Under the pieces are notes generated by a model. That model searched no databases, was not told where the DNA came from, and was given only the letters and a program-made list of their open reading frames with translations. Below, in pieces: positions 57,781-64,000 of a stretch of 64,000 nt of DNA. This DNA is from Euglena gracilis (Eukaryota > Euglenida > Euglenophyceae > Euglenales): contig CP154954.1 of the NCBI GenBank assembly GCA_039621445.1, positions 74,057,653-74,121,652 of the forward strand, written 5' to 3'. The translations under genes and the position numbers were made by a program. Numbering within the stretch: position 1 is the stretch's first letter; the number at the start of each line of letters is the position of its first letter.

Positions 57781-57808
57781 GAAGTGAGTGTACGTGTACA
57801 CTCACTTC
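57781..57808. repeat. 28-bp perfect palindrome over a splice donor
   Basis: gaagtgagtgtac and gtacactcacttc are exact inverses. The donor of the gene C 57.8 kb exon (GAA|GTGAGT on the minus strand) lies in one arm, so a hairpin would sequester the 5' splice site; by symmetry a GTGAGT is present on both strands. Confidence 0.8.
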
Positions 57809-57855
57809 AGGACCCACGCCTGAGCAATAGCGTAATCCATTGAATACTGCACACC
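57806..57855 (-). CDS. Gene C exon 3: QYSMDYAIAQAW
   Basis: Acceptor ctttattccag|GGT opens GVQYSMDYAIAQAWVL, with a consensus donor GTGAGT. In the family VDYAxSDAPL follows the glycine loop exon, and entry phase 0 matches exon 2. Short exon of 50 bases. Confidence 0.55.
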
Positions 57856-58477
57856 CTGGAATAAAGCCCGCTGGGTCTTGTGGGCGTGGCTTTCTCCTCT
57901 TGGCAAGTGGCACCCTCCTGTTATGCAACGCAAGGCAGAACCCAGGCATTTATCGCCCGTGCGTGTGCTGTCCAAATTAACAACGCCCAAGGGGATACAC
58001 ACCACCTGCTTGTTTGTTCTTCGTAATGGAACACAATAAAAAAATGGGCAAACACTGTGGGAACCCTCAGATGCATTGCATGACGGAAACCACCCCCAGC
58101 AGCTCTGGGAAAATGGTTATGCGGGAACACACAATTTATACCGACCCCCCGGGCTCACTTCCACCTTTTAAAAATCCAGTCAGGCGCTTTTTCAGGGGAG
58201 GGGGGCAATCAGTCACCAACCCCACCAGGCACACTCTGGGACCCAAAGAAAAATTGCAAGGAAAAAAGTGACGTGAAGAAAGTGGCAAAAAACACAGCGC
58301 CTGAACCAGGTAAGTTGTGTTTTTTTTGGGGGGGGGAAGAACAATCATTCTAAAAAAAAACCAGTCACCCGGGGGGGGGGGGGGGGCTGTCAGTAATTTT
58401 ATGTTCAGTCATCGTTTGCCACCGTCCCCGCTCCCATCACGGGCCATCAGAAAAACGTCATTTAGGGCCTTGCTGAC
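57856..58477. other. Gene C intron 2
   Basis: Contains aaaaccagtcacc/ggtgactgg-type repeat words and C/G runs near 58,330-58,390. No exon. Confidence 0.4.
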
Positions 58478-58591
58478 GTCCAAAGTGCTGTCATCCTCCA
58501 TGTTCTTGATCTGGTACATCCATTCGTCCTCCACCTTGCAGCCCCCACGCTTCTCCACCGGCTCCCAGAACAGCACGTCCGTGCCATTCGC
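58478..58591 (-). CDS. Gene C exon 2: FWEPVEKRGGC
   Basis: 38 codons from acceptor gctgagcag|GCG to donor TTGGAC|GTCAGC: ANGTDVLFWEPVEKRGGC then KVEDEWMYQIKNMEDD. Position and the aromatic-glycine-cysteine pattern fit the strand and loop before the VDYA exon; the parallel gene B piece is VDFYGTESHTG...ICRLESFT. Phase 0 on both sides. Confidence 0.6.
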
Positions 58592-59734
58592 CTGCTCAGC
58601 GGCCCAAAAACAATGTCCATTTGTTTCAGAAGTATTTTTAAAATACTTCAGAAAAAAAATATTATTATTTTAAAATTCAAAAGTAACAATCATAAATATG
58701 TTTAATATTTACTTATTGAAAATGCAAATACATTAAAACTCGAAAAAATGAACGTCATGCATTTATGCATTGCATGAATGTATTGCAGCTGCCAGACCAA
58801 TGACCAACAGGGGTCAAAAATCTTCCGGGGAGGGGGGTGCTTGTTTGGCAAGAATGTCCATTCTATGGCTTATGTTCTGCAGGCAGAAATTAGGCCAAAT
58901 TTCAACCAATTTAGACATGGCAAGGCCAACTGTGAAGCCTTCCTTTCGTCCTGTCTTTTTCCTGACTAACTGCGAAAGCACACAAACTGTAACTGGAACC
59001 CTATTACATAAATACATACACCCCAAGCCCACCCGTATGGCAGAAGAGGTGATTTCGGGGCACTTTCTGGGTCAATGTGGGCAAAACAGGAACAGGGTGT
59101 ATCGTTGCCAAACTAACCCCCCCTCAGAGTTGGCAACGCAACTCCCAGGAGGAATATTATTTTCCACTTAAATCTGGGAACTACCAAATGCATATGTGCA
59201 TATGTGTTGTTTACATTTTCTATGTACAGAGCTCCCTTTGAAATTGGGGATGATCCCTAAATGTATCTGTGTGGTTGCCTGGGAGGGTTTCGAAAATGAA
59301 CTCATTCGGCCTCCTGGTGGTATGACCTTTATTGGGAGGTGTCCAAAAGCGACCAAACATATTGCCCTCAAAATACTGCAATTTGCAACAATGAGGAAAT
59401 AAAAAATAAGTATTTTTGGACCATAAGGAGAACATTTTTCATGTTCAATGTTTCGATGACAATACTTCTCTGGAACCCCCGGCATATGGGCTGAGCTTTC
59501 GCATGGTCCCCAAACCACAAGCGCGGAGAGCAGCGGAAGCCAAATTTCACCTGAGATAATGGCACCATCATTTTCAACACCTACTGGTATCACATCCACC
59601 TTTCTGCAGACATAAACATATGTTGTGTGTGTGTGTGTGTGTGTGTGCGTGGCAATGTGAACAAAAAAACTCCCCTGCAAGATAGGTTTCGGGGACCTAT
59701 TTGTCGATGACTGTTTGTGCCAGAAATAACACAC
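58592..59734. other. Gene C intron 1
   Basis: AT-rich near 58,620-58,760, a short CA/TG run at 59,621-59,650 close to the exon. No exon or transposon recognised. Confidence 0.4.
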
Positions 59735-59926
59735 CTCCTGCTGCACCATGCTGGACAACAGAATGGTGCAGCCCAGCGGGACGGCCACCTCCCGCATCAC
59801 GACTTCCACGGCGTTGGCGATCTCGGGCCCGCCCACCACGAAGAACCGCTGCCCCGCCGCACTAACGGTGGCCACCGTGGAAGGCCCGTGCCCGATGCCC
59901 ACCAGCAGTTGGGCAAACAGGGCCAT
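59735..59926 (-). CDS. Gene C exon 1: signal peptide and N-terminal lobe
   Basis: ATG at 59,926 opens MALFAQLLVGIGHGPSTVA, a likely signal peptide, then RFFVVGGPEIANAVEVVM and TILLSSMVQQE. The donor CAGGAG|GTGTGT is consensus. RFFVVGGPEIANA replaces the usual GSGSTFxxP start, so this paralogue is diverged. An upstream in-frame start is not excluded; if the 60-62 kb islands belong to it this would be an internal exon. Confidence 0.55.
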
Positions 59927-60438
59927 CAGGACACAACCGGCAGGCAAGGATGGATATTGGATATCTGCCCAAATCGGGTTTATCGGAAACCTTGAATTTA
60001 TCGGGTCCCGAAAAAAATATCATGAAATTTTGGCTTTTAGGGGTAACGTACTTTTTTGTTGTTTTTTTTTGGGGGGGGGGGCGATTTTGGGATTCTCCAA
60101 ATCACAAAAATGAGAATATCGGGGCACAAAATGATCATATCGGTTTTATCGACTTTTATCAAGGATATCAGGGTGTCAATCTATCCAAATATATCGGGAC
60201 CCCTTTAACCCAATATCAATATCCATCCTTGTGGCAGGCTGCAAAAAAAAAAGAAAAAGGCCTGTGTGCAACCCCCCAACACCACCAATCAAATTGGGCC
60301 CCCTTCATTTTCATCACTGACCAAAAAAAAGAGACCCTTGCAAAACTACAGGGGAAAAAAACTACACAAAACTGCGATTGATGATTAACTATAAATCACT
60401 TCTAGGTCCGTTCCTGCTGGATCGTAAAAAATCCCAGG

Positions 60439-60578
60439 CAGGGGTTTTTTAAGACCGGGGGGGTCCCCCATCGACCCACCCCCTGGGGGGGACCCCCCCC
60501 AGGGGGGGTCCCAGGGGACCCACTGACTTCCCCCCCAACATGGCCAAAAATCGCGAAAAACGCTAAAAATAGCACCTG
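60439..60578. mobile_element. IE-2 element, truncated
   Basis: Starts CAGGGGTTTTTTAAGACC and contains aacatggccaaaaatcgcg and cgctaaaaatagcac; the right half of the family is missing. No duplication found. Confidence 0.55.
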
Positions 60579-60677
60579 GTTCCAGGGAGAGAAAGTAATA
60601 CCCTGGGAGAGGGGTGCACAGGCAACTCACACATTTCCGCTTGCCATGTGTGGGAGAGAGACAAGAGAAACATACAC

Positions 60678-60793
60678 CCCGGGCGGTGAAATGGCCCTGG
60701 CCGCAGGTTGGACTGCAGGTCGGGCGGCAGGATCTGAGCAGCGCAGGCCAGCTCCATCGCCAGCGCCGTGGCCTGGATGGCCGCGCTGGCACA
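60678..60793 (-). CDS. Candidate exon upstream of gene C
   Basis: Acceptor gtccgtgcag|TGT opens CASAAIQATALAMELACAA then QILPPDLQSNLRPG. Coding-like codon use; possible donor GG|GTGTAT at 60,677. An alanine-rich helix with two cysteines. Likely exon of a further paralogue to the right, family uncertain. Confidence 0.4.
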
Positions 60794-60934
60794 CTGCACG
60801 GACACGTTCCCGCCAGAGGCTTCTTCTTTGTTTCCGGACCCGAAGGTTGGCACTCACCGACCCACCCCATGCCCCCCCAGGGAGGAGCACGGGGGACCCA
60901 CGGACTCCCCGGTCTTTGAAATAAAATAAAATAA

Positions 60935-60938
60935 AATA

Positions 60939-60969
<31 letters not shown>

Positions 60970-60970
60970 T
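60935..60970. repeat. (TA)n/(CA)n microsatellite
   Basis: aaataaaataaaataat followed by atatatat and acacacac. Low complexity. Confidence 0.9.
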
Positions 60971-61281
60971 ATATACATGTGATCATTCTTAATATTTTAT
61001 AACAATATGACTGTATTTTATTACATCATACTATTATATTCTTAATATATTATACATCATATATACCTGTATAGGTGGTTATGGAAGGACTTCCCTACCC
61101 CGGGTTCCGCCCAAACTTGGGTCCCAGAGCTCTTCTCGGTGTGGGCGGAGCCCAACGTTTGGGCAGTCAATTTGGGTACACGATGTGACCCCCGGGGGCA
61201 TTGGCGCTTTTCCTAAGGCGCCAAAACTGGCCCACTGTTTTGAAAGCCGACACTCGCCCCACCCCCCTCGCACGACGCAAC

Positions 61282-61400
61282 CAGGCTGTTTTTTTGCCAA
61301 CCCCGGGGGGAGGGAGGTCCAGAGTGCCTTAGGGTGCCTGCCCAGGCAGGCACTACCCCCTCCCCCGGGGGGTCGGATTTTGGCTTGTGCCCAGGCACCC
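61282..61400. mobile_element. IE-1 element, 3'-truncated
   Basis: Starts CAGGCTGTTTTTTTGCCAAC, has one tgcctgcccaggcaggcac block and ggggtcggattttggc, then ends without the CAGCCTG terminus. Confidence 0.6.
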
Positions 61401-61701
61401 ACCCACCCACCTTGAACTCTTGGTGGGGCTCAACTGGCCGAGCCACGTAAGGAGGGCCAACCCAACCCCTTTGCGCTGTCTTGTCCGATTTTGTTCGCCG
61501 AAGTGCTGGGCGTGAGCAGAAATGCAGCAAAACTAGAGACCGACATGAGCAGGGTACCCCTCTTCCTGCGAGGCGGGGGGTATACTCCCAGCTGGACCAC
61601 GCGAGGGGCGGGCGGGCGGGGTTCGGCCCGGACCAAACTCCAGGAAACGACCCTTAAAAAAATCTCCGGTTCCAGTGCAGCGCCACGGAGTCATACGTCA
61701 C

Positions 61702-61767
61702 CTTGTCGATGGTCGCCCCGTGCGCCTTGCCCAGCGTCACCACGTGGGCCGCGACGGTGGTGGCCAG
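61702..61767 (-). CDS. Candidate exon upstream of gene C
   Basis: 22 codons between acceptor cctgccgacag|CTG and donor GACAAG|GTGACG, both good: LATTVAAHVVTLGKAHGATI then DK. All codons end in G or C. It could be an N-terminal lobe helix of a fourth PstS-like gene, but no diagnostic motif is present. Confidence 0.45.
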
Positions 61768-62546
61768 CTGTCGGCAGGCCGGAGCAGGAGGAAGGGCATG
61801 GGGGTGGGTATTTCCTAATGTGCTTGGGGTAAACCCCCCCAAACATAAAGCCACCCCCCTCCGAGGCAATTCAGGATAATAATGCAGAAAATCAGCGAGT
61901 GTAGAAGTCGGAGACAGGTCCCTATGAGGACAGGTCGGCAAGCACGGGAGAGGCTTTGGGGGAGGATGCTATTCAGAAAATAAAGATTTTCAACCTCTGG
62001 CCGACAAAAAAATATTCATAACAGATGATTTTTCAGTGTTTGTCATCAGAAACCGGAAGAAAATACAATAATTTCTCTGGCCTTTGCCTTGGGTTCACCC
62101 ATGGAAAATGGTGAAGATCCACACGCGCGCACACACATACACATACACACAGTGCTGCGTACAACCGTCAGTTAAAAGACCTGGACCCTAACCCCCCAAA
62201 ATAAAACTTGTGTCCCTTTGTGCAAATGTGCAAAGGAACACCAAAAAACTTACCCCCCCCCCGTAGGTAGGTGACAGGTCCCCATGGTGACAAGTCAGCG
62301 AGTACGGAGCTTAGGTGACAGTTTCCCAGGTGGGTTTGGGTCGGTTTTACCCCAAATACAAAAAGGCGATCCCGTCACATATTGTGGTCGAAATTTTAAA
62401 AATGAGCTTCCAATCCAATCCAATTTTTCACCTTCAAAAAAATGCAGTTCCGGCGTGAAACATAGAAATTTTCGAGAGGGTTTGTCAGGCGACAGGTGAG
62501 CGAGTACAGAGGTAGGTGACAGTTTCCTATGGCGACAGGTCCGAGA

Positions 62547-62809
62547 GGGGAGGGGGGGGGGTCCGGAGTGCCTGTGAGTGCCTGCCCAGGCAGGCACTAC
62601 CCCCCGGGGGGGGTCGGATTTCGGCCTGTGCCCAGGCACGTTCCTTTGAAAATAGGCCATTTTTGGCTCCCCAGCGCCTTCGGCGCCGGGTCTGTGCTAG
62701 GGCACTTTCGGCCGTGTGCCCCCCCCCGGGGGGGTCGGATTTGGAGTGCCTGCCCAGGCAGGCACCCCCCCCCCCGGGTAGGGTAGGCACCCGACTAAAA
62801 AACAGCCTG
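62547..62809. mobile_element. IE-1 element with duplication but lost left terminus
   Basis: Right end GACTAAAAAACAGCCTG is intact; GTCCGAGA is duplicated exactly (62,539-62,546 and 62,810-62,817). The left end begins in the G run, lacking CAGGCTGTTTTT, so it lost its first 15-20 bases after insertion. Interior hairpin cagcgccttcggcgcc at 62,672. Confidence 0.7.
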
Positions 62810-63265
62810 GTCCGAGAACAGGGCTTAGGTGACAGTTCCCGAGGGTGACAGTTTCCCAGAGGTGGGAGGGTGTAGGTAATTGCAAAATCGGCCTCCTAAT
62901 CTGGACTCTGAAACCATTACTTTCGGGGATCCCAAAACAAAATCAAAAAAAATCGTCAAGGGGGGTCTGAAACTTGGGAGGTGTTATTTATGGATTTTCT
63001 GCTCAATCAACTCAGGGGGCCATATTTGGGGGGGTGTACTTTGAGGGGAGCTTACCCTGAAAGGGGGGAGGGGCGGTGAAAGGAGTGTCATAATGCTCAT
63101 AATGCTTTTAGGGAACTTTTCATCAGCAGTCTCTGTCTTTCTATTTATGTGCAACTCTTGCATTATGCGGGCCTGTCATCGTCAAATAGGTTGGGGGTGG
63201 GTCGATTGGTTGCTAGGTAGGTGGAAAGGCCTGCAGGAAAAATATACATTTTAAACTGGATGTGC

Positions 63266-63360
63266 ACACACAAACACACACACACACACATACATACATA
63301 CATATTATATACATATACATATATTTATACATATACATATACATATATATACATATATTA
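63266..63360. repeat. CA then TACATA microsatellite
   Basis: acacacaaacacacac followed by repeated catacata/tatacatata. Low complexity, no coding content. Confidence 0.9.
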
Positions 63361-63809
63361 TGTCACCATATTTGAGGAAACGTCCTCAGTATTCATATCT
63401 CACAAAAAAAGATATATTCAACACTCCCCGCTCAGGCCTGGTTGTCCCAGCTTGTCTGCCTCTGGCTGCCCGGTGATCAAAAAACGGACGTACATGTACG
63501 TGCAGGGGCAGGCCAGTCTGTGTAAGAGTGAGAGTCCTCGCCTGAAGCGTCCACTGACCATCAGGTAGAAATATCAACGCTGCCTGATTTAGGTCCTGGG
63601 GGGGGGGGGTGGCAATTCCTACCCAACCCTTGTGATACTGCCGCTCACCTAACTATGAAGAGTCGTTCAGGTAAATCCTAGGCGCGGCGCAATGAGACAT
63701 CGAAAGTTTCTAATCCTGAGCCAAAATTCCGAAACTTCCTGTGGAAACCTCATTTCGTGAAGATGTATTTTGAACGCAATTGCGGCGGGGTTTCGGGATG
63801 GAGGGAATC

Positions 63810-63925
63810 AACAATTGGGGGGGGGGGTGCCCGACGAACAGGCGGCCCTGCACAGGTGCGGCGGTAGCGGTCCGCGGTCTGGTTGCTGTTGGTCGGGCCG
63901 CGCGCAGCAACGCTGGGGCAGAACG
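63810..63925 (-). CDS. Possible exon at right edge
   Basis: Acceptor gttctgccccag precedes VAARGPTNSNQTADRYRR then TCAGPPVRRA in one minus-strand frame; the other frames are also open. GC-rich island with G/C third positions. Boundaries and frame are uncertain. Confidence 0.25.
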
Positions 63926-64000
63926 GCTCAGGGGCAAGCTTGTCGAGCTTCGGTTGAGGAATCCATGTGATACGCCATCGTAGCACTGTTGAAGGTCTTG

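Larger units (their letters stand above)
46432..57805. other. Long intron or gap in gene C
   Basis: 11.4 kb containing the IE-3 element (48,015-49,651), a 650-bp inverted repeat (50,419-51,087), two TATTATTTGGG-type elements, an IE-2-like copy (56,385) and a tandem duplication (57,062-57,295). A plus-strand frame at 55,344-55,784 (including KKVEHEKMRKEQKRSVENQV) is charged and not repeat-derived but has no start or splice support. A minus island at 56,229-56,354 is listed separately. Confidence 0.35.
46318..59926 (-). other. Gene C: PstS-like binding protein, 5' half recognised
   Basis: Four exons on the minus strand have mostly canonical splice sites: a signal-peptide first exon (59,926), FWEPVEKRGGC (58.5 kb, like the GSG loop region), QYSMDYAIAQAW (57.8 kb, like VDYAxSDAxL) and GGAVHTPLCLAHPF...LADVLLYRVFHL (46.4 kb, like AGAVVPxYNLP...LADIFLGxIT). 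This is the same family and orientation as genes A and B, so the window holds a tandem array of paralogues. The 11.4 kb gap between the third and fourth exons is long, and exons for the C-terminal half were not recognised between 46 and 40 kb. It remains possible that the 46.4 kb exon belongs to a separate paralogue. Confidence 0.5.
59927..64000. other. Right flank with repeats and candidate exons
   Basis: Apart from the listed islands and elements this is intronic or intergenic DNA. 61,800-62,530 carries 'gacaagtcagcgagtac' and 'gacaggtgagcgagtac' words repeated four times, which are also seen at 3,985 and 29,535. 62,880-63,240 shows nothing. Confidence 0.35.

Overview
This window is eukaryotic nuclear DNA from an intron-rich protist, most likely a unicellular alga; I cannot place the lineage more narrowly. 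The reasons are short GC-rich coding islands (about 50 to 190 bases, strong G/C at codon third positions) separated by kilobases of introns made of microsatellites, G- and C-homopolymer runs and inverted-repeat elements. There are no operons, ribosome binding sites or long continuous genes. Long open frames inside microsatellites and C/G runs are artefacts and are not annotated.

Once the islands are read in order on the minus strand, at least three genes appear in a row. All look like members of the phosphate-binding-protein family (PstS-like, periplasmic binding protein type II fold). Gene C (start near 59,926, recognised down to 46,318) has a signal-peptide first exon. Gene B (39,621 to 21,548) is nearly complete: signal peptide, the ordered landmarks of the fold, and a stop codon. 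Gene A (recognised from 18,389 to 2,572) has the same fold followed by a transmembrane segment and a tail, so it looks like a membrane-anchored receptor-like version. Further possible exons at 60.7, 61.7 and 63.9 kb may belong to a fourth gene or to the 5' part of gene C. One convincing plus-strand exon (14,325-14,428) lies inside a gene A intron.

The most interesting content is the intron-forming mobile elements. Two families of about 140-340 bp non-coding elements, here called IE-1 (ends CAGGCTG...CAGCCTG) and IE-2 (ends CAGGGG...CCCTG), are flanked by 8-bp target-site duplications, as in hAT-type transposons. In three places (22,594-22,852, 7,310-7,598 and 39,140-39,474) an element splits a PstS-like coding exon. 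Removing the element plus one duplication copy restores the reading frame and the expected protein sequence. These copies therefore appear to be introners, meaning transposons that act as introns. A larger family, IE-3 (27,204-28,964 and 48,015-49,651), has related 5'-CAGGCACCTA ends, a perfect 8-bp duplication in one copy, and arrays of a short repeat just inside each end. No transposase gene is visible, so all look non-autonomous. Many families share an internal hairpin of the type CGGCGC...GCGCCG.

Layout: 1-2.5 kb intronic repeats; 2.5-18.4 kb gene A; 18.4-21.5 kb spacer; 21.5-39.6 kb gene B; 39.6-46.3 kb spacer or unrecognised 3' exons of gene C; 46.3-59.9 kb gene C; 59.9-64 kb candidate exons in repeats. 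Exon boundaries are predictions without transcript support. Several junctions do not fit GT-AG and are marked as such.
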